Shown: positions 44,448-56,480, numbered from the stretch's first letter. The stretch: DNA of 64,000 nt from Datnioides undecimradiatus (GCA_008933995.1 WARS01000016.1:14472608-14536607); one strand, 5' to 3'. Notes: generated from the letters alone by a model not told the origin. Numbers and translations are program-made.

Positions 44448-44735
44448 CATAGAGTACCTTTGCACAGTCTACTCTGTACTGTCGATTACATTAAATGTCC
44501 AAACTTCCAGGTGGTGCTGAGCTCTAGCGCAGACTCTGGCAAGGAACCGGAGGTGTTGCACGTTTCAGTGTCGGTCCCCCAAAACCCAAAACAGCGTGTT
44601 TCCTCTCTCTTTACTCTACTTTTGTCCTGTGTCGGAGAAAAAGAAAAAGCAATGGCAAGAACCAAGCAGACCGCTACTCTGTTTTCTGTCACTCATTTTT
44701 TTCTGTCTCTGTAACGTTCTCTTGCTAGCTGGCCT
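44448..44735 (+). mobile_element. hAT MITE fragment containing an H3 5' segment
   Basis: 44448-44506 aligns to the interior of the 38435 MITE (its 38807-38870, TAGAGTAC through CCAAACTT). 44675-44728 aligns to its directly following bases (from ACTCCGTTTTCTGGCACTCA). Between them sits about 168 bp of H3 promoter, leader and the first eight codons. The outer termini of this MITE copy are not recognisable. Confidence 0.7.
44507..44674 (+). pseudogene. Histone H3 promoter plus first eight codons, nested in hAT sequence
   Basis: Matches the H3 upstream region at 40538-40704 (GGTGGTGCTGAGCTC, GTTTCAGTGTCGGTCCC, TTTGTCCTGTGTCGGAGAAA) and then ATG at 44652-44654 with MARTKQTA. Similarity stops at 44674, where transposon sequence resumes. 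No further H3 codons or stem-loop follow. As it stands it encodes only a start, so it is a captured or inserted promoter fragment. Confidence 0.8.
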
Positions 44736-44961
44736 TATTTATTAGATACAGGCTTACAGAAAAGCTGGTAGGACGGTATGTTGTTGTGTTAACTTAAAGG
44801 CATAAGGACATTTGCCATTCAGTGTTTTATTTTTCATGCCATTTGGTCATGAAATAGCGCCATTTTTTGTCTCCATCTCTAAAATGGCTAAGCTACTACT
44901 AAAAACCGACACATTGATCCTAACACTATGGAAAATAAGTGTAGCTCTTAAAAAAGTGGGG

Positions 44962-44977
44962 GGTCCTGAAAAGGACC
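44962..44977 (-). terminator. Histone 3' stem-loop of H2B
   Basis: The minus strand reads GGTCCTTTTCAGGACC, identical to the stem-loop of the intact H2B at 57755, with the flank CCAAAGG upstream. Confidence 0.9.
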
Positions 44978-45006
44978 TTTGGGTGGTTTTTAAATTCACA
45001 ACAGTT

Positions 45007-45379
45007 TTATTTGGAGCTAGTGTACTTGGTGACAGCCTTTGTGCCCTCGGACACACAGCGTAGCAACCAACTCGCCAGGGAAGCAGCAAGCGGACGGCAG
45101 TCCCTGGACGTGATGGTGCAGGCGCTTGTTGTGAAGTGGAGCAGACGGGAAGCCTCCCCGGCGATACGCTCAAGATGTCGCTCACAAAACGATTCCATAA
45201 TAATTCCATGGCCTTGGAGGAGATGCCGGTATCGGGATGGACCTGCTTCAAGACTTTGTACACGTAGATAGCGTAGCTCTCCTTCCTAGTCCTCCTCTTC
45301 TTTTTGCCGCTCTTGCTAACGCTCTTAGAAACGGCTTTCTTGGTGGAGCCCTTCTTGGGCCTTTCGCTGGCTCAGGCAT
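45007..45379 (-). CDS. Histone H2B, frame-disrupted copy
   Basis: ATG at 45377-45379, MPEPA, then the Lys-rich tail, [19 protein letters not shown] (45263 down), region of the histone fold, and C-terminal YTSSK with TAA at 45007-45009. Small indels disrupt the frame near 45360, 45200, 45165-45100 and 45060. Promoter features (octamer-like ATTAGCAT, ATTGG box) and stem-loop are intact, and 250 bp of upstream flank is shared with the intact H2B at 57798. This favours sequence error over decay. Confidence 0.75.
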
Positions 45380-45625
45380 ATTAGTAACGAGGTCGGTTTT
45401 TCCTAGAATGGATGAGCTCCTCGTCCGCGGAGCTATCGTATGGCATGTGCAAGATGCTAATATTAGTGTGCTGTTGCTCAAGCGTGATTGGCTGAGTTGG
45501 TTGTGTGCTCGAGATTGAGCTGTACAACAATAGGCTATCCCATTTGTCGGGTGTGACCTATGAACTGCCACGCCTATCTATACATAAAATGCAGGGTTAC
45601 GGTTTGTAAACAACGTCCCGTCTTG
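45380..45625 (-). promoter_or_regulatory. H2B promoter and duplicated flank
   Basis: Contains the octamer-like element (45454-45461), an ATTGG box (GATTGGCTGAG near 45485) and, farther up, GTCGGGTGTGACCT and CTATACATAAAATGC, all of which recur in order at 58170-58385. The distal TATA-like CTATACATAAAATGC is too far from H2B to serve it. Confidence 0.6.
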
Positions 45626-46826
45626 CATAAAGGTTGTCTTCTAGGAGTAATCGCTGTTGAAATAAGGGTGAACGTACACAGCAGTTCATCTGCACTGTAA
45701 GCACTCAATGCACAGACACAGGTCACCTTTGCCATGGCTCAGTGGCCCTCCCCTGCTCCAAGCCCTGACGTAAAAGCCGGAATCAGTGCTTTTATTTTTA
45801 CACAACTGTGAAAAAAAAGATGTGCTACCACATATATAAGCCTGTGCCTGTATCTGGTTTTGTTGAAATTCTTTCACCATAGTTCTTAGTACAGATACTC
45901 AAGCCAAGTACTTTATTTATATGGTTGAAATTTTCACTGTTATATGATATTTTGCCTGTTCATCTGTCCTCAAACTAAATTCCTTCCATTTTGATCTGGT
46001 CTGTATGAAATTGATACTATAGGCTTGTTCATACTACATAAATGATGGTCACACTAGATTATACACTCAGCAATGACGCAACACACATCTGGTTTTTGCT
46101 TAGAGCTTTGATAAAATGTGTCCAAGTGTAATCTGATTCGGCAACCCTATGTTGAGACAACATGCAACTTTGCTGGCATTCAGGAAGTAAATTTAATTAA
46201 TAATAAAAACAAACAAACAAAAACAGCAAGAGAGATGGAAGTCAAGTAGAGACAAATGACCAGTGGCGGCTTGTCCATAACTCCGATGGGGCAACCCTCC
46301 ACCAAAGGGATAAAGAAATAGGGATCATACCACTGTTATCGTATTTGACGGTTTTGACAGATCTACCTCCCTAAGTTGTTGTCAAACGATTCACTTCTCC
46401 GTGACTAACACCACCCCTTGGCCAATTTCATTATCACCCAGGGAATTCTCCCATAGACTCTCATAGCCAAATGAGTTGGGGTTTTTCTCGAAAAACAGGC
46501 ACTTCTGATGCATTAGGCGCTGGATTCGAGATGAGCCAGACCTCTTAGAATGTCGCTCACGAAGATCAGTGCACAATGCATGCGGGATTAGATTTCTGTC
46601 CGACTTGAGCCCGACTTGCTCTGACGTCATAAACAAACGGACAACATTGGACAACAAGATTTAAAACATTTTGTCCCATGTTTATGTTGATTATGCAGTG
46701 AGAATTAGGGTAAATTGACAATAGGGTATAAAAAGCATGCATATTTATTTTATATTTATACTTGCCTGAATTAGGACTAATGTTGCCATGTTGAATTCCT
46801 CTATATGGCCTCGATGGTTCATCATG
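45626..46826. other. Non-coding spacer
   Basis: No histone or other gene is supported. 46260-46680 has a repeat-like look (starts near CAGTGGCGGCTTGTCCATA) but no inverted ends could be recognised. An 88-codon minus-strand frame there has no known family. Confidence 0.4.
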
Positions 46827-47157
46827 CAGTACAGGTACATCTCAAAAAAATTTGAATAATCATGAAAAAGTTCAATAATTTTGTCCTCATTTCTTGAAAA
46901 TTGAAACCCATATATTATATAGACTCATTACACATAAGTGAAATATTTCAAGCCTTTATTTCTTGAAATTTTGATGATTATGGCTTACAGATAATGAAAA
47001 CCCAAAATTCAGTGTCTCAGAAAATTAGAATATTGTGGCAGTTAATATTGGAAAGTCGTAAATTGTCACACCTAATCAGCTAATTAACTCAAGAAACACC
47101 TGCAAGGTTCCTGACTTTAATGGTCTCTCAGTGTGTAGGTCAGTAGGCTACACAATC

Positions 47158-47830
47158 ATGGGGAAGACTACTGACTTGACAGATGTCCAGAAGACAGTCA
47201 TTGACACCCTCCACAAGGAGGTAAGCCACAAAAAGGTCATTATAAAAACTGGTTGTTCAGGAGTGCTGTATCCAGCATATTCTGAAAGTTGAGTGGAAGG
47301 AAAAAATGTGGTAAAGGGATTGCATCAGCAAAGGATAACACTTGAGCTTGGAATCCATTCAGAATTTGGAGGCACTACAGTCAGTGATGGCTGCCATGTC
47401 ATCTGCTGGTGTTGGTCCACTGAGTCCAAAGTCAGCGCAGCTGTCTACCAGGAAATTTTAGAGCACTTCATGCTTCCTTCTGCTGACAAGCTTTATGGAG
47501 ATGCTGATTTCATTTTCCAGCAGGACAGCACTACCCCACACTGCCAAGACAACGCTGGTTTCAAGTGACCATATGGTATTTACTGTGCTTGATTGGCCAG
47601 CAAACTACCGCCTGACCTTAACCCCGCATAGGGAATGTATGGGGGTATTGTCCAGAGGATGAAGACATCTGACCCTAACAATGTATATAGATGACCTGAA
47701 AGGCAGCTATCAAAAGCAGCCTGGGGCTTCCATTACTCCTGAGCAGTGCCACAGGCTCCAATACTCGCACCCACGCGCCCGCATTGATGCAGTAATTCAT
47801 GCAAGGAGGCCCCAAACAGAAGAATATTGA
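47158..47830 (+). pseudogene. Tc1-like transposase remnant
   Basis: Starts MGKTTDLTDVQKTVIDTLHKE (helix-turn-helix region), loses most of the DNA-binding part, then resumes as part of the DDE catalytic domain: the FIFQQD stretch holds the second catalytic aspartate, followed by DWPANYRLTLTP and a C-terminal HARIDAVIHARR-like end. Stops and frameshifts make it non-functional. Confidence 0.8.
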
Positions 47831-47995
47831 GGTGGATAGGAATGAACATACTTTGAAGCCTGACATTCTGTTTAAAATATCCTTTTTTTTAATTGATCTT
47901 ATGTAATATTCTAATTTTCTAGAGACACTGGATTTTGGGTTCATTATCTGTAAGCCATAATCATCAAAATTTCAAGAAATAAAAGGCTTTGAAAT

Positions 47996-49322
47996 TAAGT
48001 TAGCATTAATTACGATTAATTAATTACAAAATGTTACAAAAATTAACGCATTTAATCGCACTTTGCATTCCAAACAACGCGGAACGTTTGTCAGTGCACA
48101 ATTTCCTGGTACACCAATTACATTGATACTGCGATCAGAGCTCAGCTAACGGCTACCAAGCGTGGTTTTTGTGCAAATTGTCCAAAAGAGTTTGCATACC
48201 ACCGAAGTACTTCAACCTTACGGTACCATTTAAATGCAAAGCATGTTGCAGCGAGCACAAAGAAACACGCCCGAGGCTATTGCCTTCTTAGTCGGTCGAT
48301 ACGAACAAGAGGTGTTGGCTAGTGGTGGGCGGATCGATCCAAATATCAATATTATTGATACCACGTTGGTATTGATATTGATCGATACCAGTGTAATGAG
48401 ATTGATACTTTACTCTTTCATCAAAGAGGCGACCTGGCTGTCTGTGTATGAAGTGCCGCTCCTGTCAAAGCAGAGCATCGCACTTTACTCCCTCCCTCCC
48501 CCTGTTGTTTTGATGTTATGCAAGAGGTACTGGCTGAATTTTTGTATTGTAGTTTCTGTGATCTCTACCCGGAAAAAAGAATTTGTTTTAATTTGTCATG
48601 AGTGATAATTTTTGTGCACTTTGTTTGGTTAGAAGAAAAATCCAGACATGACAGTGATTTGTGGGAAAAATTGTTTTGTTACTGTTCTATTGTTTATGAC
48701 AAAAACTTTTATGATAATAAAATATTTTCTATTTACAACACTTAAAGCTCATGAAATTCATTCAGATTTAGCATTTGATGATGCATCCACCTTAATTATT
48801 AAGTGGCAATATTGGCCTATGTATTTATTTGGTATCGGGATCGATATCAAAATTTGCAATATCGCACCACTAATAGCCCAAAACTCAATCAATGACTGGC
48901 TTCAGGACCAAAATTAGTAAGTGTTATAGTCTAATGTACAAAATAATTTGTGCTAAACTTGGAGTTTAAAGGAGATTTAAGCCTGTCAAATGACCATTTA
49001 TATTTCTAGTTGTTTTACCAGAAGAAAAAAGTAGAAATTTAGCACTTTATATTGAATTGTTGGGTTTTTTGTTTGTTTGTTTTATCATTTAAATTTAACT
49101 TTAGGTCTGTTCAATTTAGGCCAGGGATATTTTCTATTCCTTTTTCTACTGTTTTGAATTGAAATGCAATTAAATGCATTTTTCAGACATTAAAACTTGG
49201 AAGTTAACAATATTCCAAGTCCATCCAAATCCATTTAGATTTTTGAGACCCAAACATTTATCGATTAGTGAGATTAATTATGGAAGTCTCTAGCTAATTA
49301 ATTAGATCGAGAGTTCACCCTA
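47996..49322 (+). mobile_element. hAT element inserted in the Tc1 terminal repeat
   Basis: Same family as the hAT at 25041-25926, in opposite orientation. It splits the right Tc1 repeat, with CTTTGAAAT before and CTTGAAAT after, an 8-bp hAT duplication with one extra T. Near 48150-48270 the plus strand encodes a recognisable BED-type zinc finger piece (CANCPKEF, then LNAKHVAAS). Termini are degraded. Confidence 0.75.
48320..48872. mobile_element. Second hAT-like element nested within the first
   Basis: Ends TAGTGGTGGGCGG and CGCACCACTA are inverted. Comparison with the uninterrupted relative at 25041-25926 shows an empty site: there the bases for AGAGGTGTCGGTAGCCCAAA run continuously, while here 553 bp interrupt them. 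The expected 8-bp duplication is not clean. The interior contains several ATCGAT-rich palindromes and no transposase. Confidence 0.7.
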
Positions 49323-49445
49323 CTTGAAATATTTCACTCTGTGTAATGAGTCTATATATAATATATGGGTTTCACTTTCTGAAATGAGTGACAAAATTAT
49401 TGAACTTTTTTCATGATATTCTAATTTTTGAGAGATATTACTGTA

Positions 49446-50439
49446 TCCTGGGCAGCGTGGTGATAGGTTCCCCCATCTCTTATTGTTCTTGGTTCCTGTT
49501 GATAGAAATATAACATAAGAGTTCATATTTACATTTGTTTAAGTAATAATTCCTGGATTAAAATGTCGTGACATTTAATTAATTTTACTCTAACTGATTA
49601 AGTAAAAATACAATGTGTGCATTGACAAATAGTATGAAACTTACACATTTGGAAGCCCTAAATGATTTATGAAATGACACTTTGCTGTTTTTTATATATT
49701 ATAATAAAGAACAATGTTCAGCATCTTAGTAACAAAAAGTATTTGGTGTCATACTACTCCTATTTACAACACATCTGTCCTTAACTGCAAAAAGCCATCT
49801 GCACAGCCAGGCTGCTCTAAGTAGCTGCTAGCTAAGCCAGAGCTTCCCAAACTGTTGAGGCCTGAGGTCCCCGAATATTTAGCAAAATCTCATTATGTCC
49901 ATATCGAACCTTCCTAGCATAGAAACAGAACAGCTAACATTAGCACAGGCGTGTTGTAGAATATTTCTCATTTTAGTACACTAACATAAAACTAACAGCA
50001 CTGTTTGAAACCCGGAAGGTAGCGCATATTGCACCAAAAGCATCTCCCCACTTTCACACAAGATATATTTTCACAAATGTAGAAGGCAGTAAGTAAACTA
50101 TGTTTTTATTGGGTGAGGCTCTAACAAGCTTGATAAACATCTGGAATACTGGTTGCAGTCATAGGGAACAAATTTCAGGGGGTCAAAGCCCAAGTTTGTA
50201 GCCAAGGTAAGACCATGGACATTTGACACAACTGTGGGTGCTTGTGCTGAGTACGTGACAGTGGTCATGCAAGTTTTTTTGTTTTGTTTGTTTCTCTGGT
50301 GTGAGCGCCCAACATGATTTTGCTGGTGTGTGCTGTGAACCAAGTGAATCTGAATCTGTCCTGCTCTCATCAGAATCGTGTAGCTGTTTATACTGTTGCT
50401 ATTTTTCATTCAAATAATACTGTTTTTCAGGGAATGTCT
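49446..50439. other. Non-coding spacer
   Basis: No gene is supported. The minus-strand 103-codon frame at 50098-50409 has no recognisable domain. Confidence 0.45.
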
Positions 50440-50553
50440 ACAGATGCTATATTTTTGTTTATTTTGTATTTTGTTCTACTTTTGGCACTTAAAGCCTGTG
50501 CAGTTAAAATATTAGAATATACAACCACTTTGTTTGCATTTATATAGTACGTC
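50440..50553 (+). mobile_element. hAT MITE interior fragment
   Basis: TTGGCACTTAAAGCCTGT and AATATACAACCACTTTGTTTG match 38748-38812 of the intact MITE nearly exactly. No terminal repeats are present. It lies about 170 bp beyond the 3' stem-loop of the H3 at 50770. Confidence 0.65.
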
Positions 50554-50724
50554 ATTGTGTTCATGTAATAGCATTCCTTTTCAAGATAACAGTTAAATTA
50601 ACAGTCCTCCATGCAAGATACCAGCTATTATATTTTTACGTATTTGATTTTCATATATAGACTTGCCAAATTAAAAGCTTTGAAAAACTGGTAACAAGTT
50701 AGAAGCTCTTGAGTGTAGTGAGGT

Positions 50725-50742
50725 GGCTCTTAAAAAAGAGCC
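50725..50742 (-). terminator. Histone stem-loop of H3 (two bases longer)
   Basis: The minus strand reads GGCTCTTTTTTAAGAGCC, 18 nt against the normal 16, with two extra T in the loop. This is a homopolymer-length difference like those in neighbouring genes. Confidence 0.8.
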
Positions 50743-50767
50743 GTTGTGTTTCGTGGAACAACTTTCA

Positions 50768-51524
<757 letters not shown>

Positions 51525-51906
51525 ATGAGCGGAAGAAGGCAAACGGTGGCAAAGCCCGTGCTAAGGCAAACCCGCTCTTCCGTGCAGGGCTCCAGTTTAG
51601 TCGGCCATGTTCACAGGCTGCTGCTGAAAGGCAACTACGCAGAGCGTGTGGGTGCCGGCGCTCCCGTCTACCTGGCTGCTGTGCTCGAATATCTGACCGC
51701 TGAGATCCTGGAGTTGGCTGGAAACGCTGCCCGCGACAACAAGAAGACTATCATCCCCCGTCTGCTGCAGCTGGCTGTCCGCAACGACGAGGAGCTCAAC
51801 AAACTGCTCGGTGGCGTTACACCATCTCGCTTTCAGGGCGGTGTGTTGCCCCAACATCGAGCTGTCCTGCTGCCAAGAAGACAAAGCCTGCAAAGGCCAG
51901 AAGTAA
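51525..51906 (+). CDS. Histone H2A, frame-disrupted copy
   Basis: ATG at 51525 (MSGR). The N-tail is damaged (51535-51600). A long correct stretch follows, from [17 protein letters not shown] through [30 protein letters not shown] further break in the [11 protein letters not shown] region precedes a C-terminus whose AAGGCCAGAAGTAA end (stop 51904-51906) corresponds to KAK-stop. One codon (Arg after DNKKT) is missing. It pairs divergently with H3 at 50770. Confidence 0.78.
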
Positions 51907-51936
51907 ACCTGCTCCTCTGGACAACAACCACAAAAC

Positions 51937-51952
51937 AGCTCTTTTAAGAGCC
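51937..51952 (+). terminator. Histone stem-loop of H2A with first pair mismatched
   Basis: AGCTCTTTTAAGAGCC: the first base is A where all other copies have G, breaking the closing base pair. The rest is canonical. Confidence 0.75.
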
Positions 51953-52356
51953 ACACACCTTCTCATAAGAGCCAGTACCCTGACTCTGGTAGATAAGAAG
52001 ATATGAATAAAATCCAGACACAACAGCGATCAACAACACAAGTATTCTCAGTATCTCAGAAAAGCTCCAGCTAACAGTGTTACAATACAGTAACAAACTC
52101 TAAAGAACACACGTTTATTTATCTAATTTACAGCTAGAGACCACACACAGAAGGTATTTGAGGTTTATTGGTACATTTTCACAACTCACGTTTATTAGGG
52201 TTTTTGTGCTCCAGTAGGCTAGCCAGTACGTTAGTGTTTGAGATGTGCGATGAATGGTTCAGTCTTCTCTTGGCCGTGCTACTGTCATCCCCCATTTATT
52301 ATTATGTTATGCGCTCTAACACGTAGCAGTGCAAAATGTCTTCAGGATAATGTGGT

Positions 52357-52370
52357 GGCTCTTAAGAGCC
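52357..52370 (-). terminator. Histone stem-loop of H1 (two bases short)
   Basis: The minus strand reads GGCTCTTAAGAGCC, 14 nt, lacking two loop T, so a normal tetraloop cannot form. Confidence 0.75.
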
Positions 52371-52410
52371 TTTATCCAGGGTTTCAGGTAATGTTGGCAG
52401 TGATGAAAGC

Positions 52411-53013
52411 TCACTTCTTCTTGGGTGCGCAGCTTTGGGCAGCCTTCTTCGCGGGAGCTTTCTTGGCGGGGCCTTCTTAGCCACTTTCTTGGGAGCTCTT
52501 GGTGGCCCTTCTTGGGGCTCTTGGCTGCTTTCTTGGTCTGCAGGAACCTTGGCCTTCTTGGGATTTCTTCTTGCGGCTGCAGGCTCTTAGCCGCTGCTGC
52601 CTTGGGCTTCTTAGCCGCTGCGGGCTTCTTTGCTGCAGGCTTCTTGGCTTTGTAAACGGTTTTAACCTTTACGGGCTTCTTGGCTAGGCTCCAGCCGCCT
52701 TCTTTGTTCATCTTGAACGAATCCGGACGCCCCGACTCCCTTGGTCTGAACCAAGGTCCTTAACCACCAGGCTCTTGATGGCGGTAGGTCTTTTACGCGG
52801 GCCTTGATGCTTCTCCACATCATGGCACCTCCAGCAGCAGAGCTTTCTTGAGGGGGCGGCTGCGGATATGCCGCTCCGCTCCTTAGAAGCAGCCACAGTT
52901 TTAACGATCAGCTCACCGACGCTGGGGCCGGTCTTCTTCGGCTTGGATGCCTTCTTCTTAGCGGCTTTAGCCGGGGCAGGCGCTGCGGCTGGAGTTGGAG
53001 CAACTTCTGCCAT
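52411..53013 (-). CDS. Linker histone H1, frame-disrupted copy
   Basis: ATG at 53011-53013 ([20 protein letters not shown]). Clean through [20 protein letters not shown], then repeated small indels through the second half of the globular domain (about 52870-52700) and across the Lys/Ala-rich tail, ending in TGA at 52411-52413. The tail carries KKPAAAKK and SPKK-type motifs in alternating frames. The AC box is intact upstream. Confidence 0.77.
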
Positions 53014-53540
53014 TTTGTCGTCAGTATTTTGTCTCAAGATACGACTACAACAAAGTCTGACTGAATCATTGGAAAAGGCTGCACTTAAACACATTATGAG
53101 AACCGTGGAGACTCAACCCAGCCCATGTCTCCCCTGTGCGGTCTGAATACTGTCACTTGTGTTTTCTCTTCACCGATAAAACCCTCCAAACTAAATATCA
53201 CCGAAGAGCTGAAGGTTTATAATAAAAGGAGTCGATAGCGGACCGGTGTCTCTTCATATTCAAGTCATGTAAAGACCTGATGCTGTCTGCATTTTGTTTG
53301 AGGACGACCCTAACATATTAAATGTCGTTGCCAGCACTGCTGAGCGATATTTCCTCCTCATTTCTCTCCTAAAATTGTTTCATATGTTTTAAAACTTGAT
53401 GAAAAGTTATTTTTCTACTGCTGTACACGTTTTTTAGAGCCTCAAAAGGAAAACATCCATCTGATGATGATAATTTTACATTAAACGTAAGTTATTTTAG
53501 TAGCAGCAAACACACCGATGATGGCCGAGGCTTACGGTGC
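53014..53540 (-). promoter_or_regulatory. H1 promoter module with AC box
   Basis: Homologous to the H1 flanks at 36780 and 60960. The AC box AAACACA is intact on the minus strand (53158-53164). Confidence 0.65.
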
Positions 53541-54002
53541 AGAGTCTATCTGGAGCCACTCACTACTCTTCTTGTTAGGTACTACTTTTACTACCATATA
53601 AACTGTTAATATTTCCAATATTTAATGAAATAAATAAATAAAATGCAAATATTGGACAGCTGCCTGTGCAAGGGCTTTAGGTTTTCATTGCTATTTATGG
53701 CAGTGTAAGGTTATACTGTTTAGATATAACTATACTTTTGAATATTAAATAAAACTGTCAAGAAGTGACACATGGCGGAATTTATTCTTGTGATTTTGAA
53801 AGTAGATAATTATTTATGGCGCAGTACAAAACTCTAACAACAGTGTCACCTGTGATTTTACCCCCAAATTGCACATTCTCTCCCAAAGCATGTGTGTGTG
53901 AGAAGAAAAGAATAATTTTGTTAGTTTTTGTCAGTTTCTCCAGAACAGTTTCTACAGATCTATAATCAAAATGGAATAGATTTTCTAAATGTTGAGTTTG
54001 TG

Positions 54003-54055
<53 letters not shown>

Positions 54056-54220
54056 CAACAACAATCATCAATCATTTAAAGTCCAGATATATGCAATTTT
54101 TCTACCCACTGTGTATATGATTGACCAGCTGACGAAATATACCGCGCTGACTTGACTCTATGACCGAAACATTCATATATATGTAAACTGCCTGTTGACC
54201 AACTTCACGCTTATTACTTT
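53541..54220. repeat. Spacer with (CA)n microsatellite
   Basis: Non-coding; a (CA)n run at about 54004-54052 is the only clear feature. Confidence 0.6.
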
Positions 54221-54224
54221 TTAA

Positions 54225-55378
54225 CCCTTATAATGTGTTGAAAGCTGCCCACATCTTCGTGGCGAGTCAGAATATTTGACCATCGATTTAACTCCAGCCT
54301 GAAAATACTTAAAAACACTAGTTATCATCCAATATTGTTTCAAAACCAACCCGTATAGATTTATGGTAGGATAAAGACCGCGTTAATTCCTTTCATAAAA
54401 CCAACATCCAGAATTGCAAGTGCCAAATTGAAAAGATAAACCATAAAATGAACATTGAAAAACAACATGTGTATAGGGCAGGTGTGTATTGTGTCTGTGT
54501 GAACCATAAAGTAACTTCATTACAGGATCTGTACACCCCAGCAAGAAGCAACAGTCCCATGTAGGCATCCAGCTGCGTTTTGTCAGTCTCCATCCAGCTT
54601 TCACCAAACATTCTTCTCCCTTCCATGTTGGTCATCTCAAGCAGGATCTTCTGAAGGTTGTGGAAAAAAGTGCAGCTCAGCGTTGACTTGATGTCTTGGG
54701 CATGCGACCTGGCGTATCTAGTAGGTCGGTCATTGCATTTGAGATGTTCTCCTTGGTGCCCCTGCACTGAGGTGTCCAAGAGGGTTGACCATGAGATGTC
54801 ACCTTTTCTTCATAAGACCTCTCTTTCAGTATCTGTGACCTCTGGGTCCTCCTCATCAGATGTGTGGTCTTGTTCAGGGGTCATACTGAACCTGTCTCAT
54901 CCTCATCCTCAGCCACATCCTCCTCAGCACCTTTCCTGTCTCGGTGAAGAGGGCCTTTGTGTATGTGTGTATCAATATTCTACGAGAATGTTTGAGTTCA
55001 CGTGGGGGTGGCAGAGGGGGCCTGTGTGTGTGTGTACGTGTGTATATAGATTCTGCGAAAGTTGAGTTCACTTCAGTTGAGGTGTGTGTGTTTGTGTGGG
55101 GCTGTTGAGCCATATTTGATCCTGAGAGCAACCCACAGCACCGTGATGCATACAACAACCAGTATTCTCTGCCGGGTCATATTTGACCCGTAACACCCTA
55201 AATGTCACACTTTTTTGAGACAGCAAGAATTTACTAAAAATGGTATTTTATTTGCATTAACATAGTTATTGTGTCTGAAGATTAGATGAAGCCTACGTTC
55301 AGTACAAAAAAAGCAAATGGTACTTTTTACATACCTAAAACAGCGGGTCAATTTGACCCAAACACAATAGTTACAGGG
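54225..55378 (-). mobile_element. piggyBac element remnant bounded by TTAA
   Basis: Both ends carry the piggyBac target TTAA (54221-54224, 55379-55382) directly next to CCCT-type termini: CCCTTATAATGTGTT at the left and, in reverse complement, CCCTGTAACTATTGTGTT at the right. Internal GGGTCAAATTGACCC-like palindromes occur near both the right end and 55165. A minus-strand transposase piece lies at about 54400-54780. The 1154-bp length and missing domains show an internally deleted copy. Confidence 0.8.
54393..54779 (-). pseudogene. piggyBac transposase fragment
   Basis: The stretch LEMTNMEGRRMFGESW, then DAYMGLLLLAGVYRS matches the N-terminal part of the piggyBac (DDE_Tnp_1_7) catalytic region of fish PGBD-type transposases. 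The catalytic aspartates further on are absent and the frame ends in unrelated sequence. It is a dead fragment. Confidence 0.7.
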
Positions 55379-55382
55379 TTAA

Positions 55383-56480
55383 CATAAAGCTGCTTTGCTC
55401 TATGTTTTTTAATTGGTGATGATCACTATGTCAATAATTTGTTTTTGTGGAGGAGATTATACCAGACATCAGTCTGTCTTTAAAACCAAGTAAGGAAAAA
55501 ACTGTTTTTTCTTTGGAAGCCAATCTAATTATTGAGGATGGCAGGCAGTCAATGACCTGGGGAAAAAGCAGAGCCAAGCAGAATCCCTGTGGTGGTATAG
55601 TTTGGCCTGGAATGGAAATGAGCCTGGTCTGGAGGTGGGGCTGGAGCTGGCCTGGAAAGTGGGCAGAGAGGGGGAGACACCATTGGTGAGGAGTCACACC
55701 TCTCAATGTCCGAACAAGCAGTGAAGAAGCGAACATAGGCTAGGGACATTAGGATAGTACTAGCTGACAGCCCTCTTCTGGATAAAAGGAATCGCAGCTG
55801 GCAATAACACCTCCAGGCTACAAGGGTAACACCCCCTCTGGGGGAGGCTAATAAGACTGGGTGTGCAATGTGGCTGGCAGGCAGGATGCAGATGCTTACG
55901 CTGAAGACTAATACCAGTGAAACAGATGAGCAAGCATGATTAGGCTGCTTACCCAAAGAGCCAGAACCAATGTCTCTGAAATTAAGAACATCTTGCTGGG
56001 ACTGAATCAAAAAAAACAAAAAACCCAAACAAAACAACCAAACAAACCCAAAACACTGTTATTGTATATTTGCTTATTGCTATATTGTACTATTGCTCTT
56101 ATCTTTGCTATTTAGCAACAATGCAATTTCCCCGTTGTGGGACAATAAAGGTTTCTTAATCTTGATTTGGGTGGGGGATTTGTGATAGAAATCACTCTAG
56201 AACAAAGAGATCCAAAATATTTTGTTTGGCTGAATCACCTTTTCAAACAGACATAACTTCTAAAAGTTCACAGCAGCAGCATGGTGTTCCCATCTTTATC
56301 AGCCTACAATTGCAGCTTGGCACCACACACCTACCGATCCTCCCTCTTCCTGTGGCTATCTTCCTGGTTAATATCAGGCAGTTCATTGTGCTACTAAAAA
56401 CCCCGAATGTATACCATGTAATCAGCTCAGCACCTGTGTGTCTGAGCCGAGGTTGTGGTGTAGTACAACAAAGCTGCACA
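55383..56480. repeat. Spacer with LINE-like 3' tail
   Basis: No gene is supported. 56125-56165 (ATGCAATTTCCCCGTTGTGG, GACAATAAAGG) resembles the 3' tail of fish L2-type LINEs. Open frames at 55447-56037 have no known family. Confidence 0.4.

Larger units (their letters stand above)
46827..49443 (+). mobile_element. Tc1/mariner element interrupted by hAT insertions
   Basis: The left terminal repeat starts CAGTACAGGTACATCTC and continues for about 200 bp. Its reverse complement is found split: inner part 47899-47995, outer part 49323-49443. A TA follows the right end (49444-49445); the left flank has TG, so that duplication is decayed. Between them a plus-strand transposase remnant (47158 to about 47830) shows LPSADKLYGDADFIFQQD, the DWPAN stretch and an ITPEQCHRL-like C-terminus. 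Its N-terminal part is heavily deleted. Confidence 0.85.

Noticed and set aside
46391-46657. 88-codon minus-strand frame as a possible gene
   Set aside because: Lies in repeat-like sequence, has no recognisable family, and lacks exon or promoter signals.
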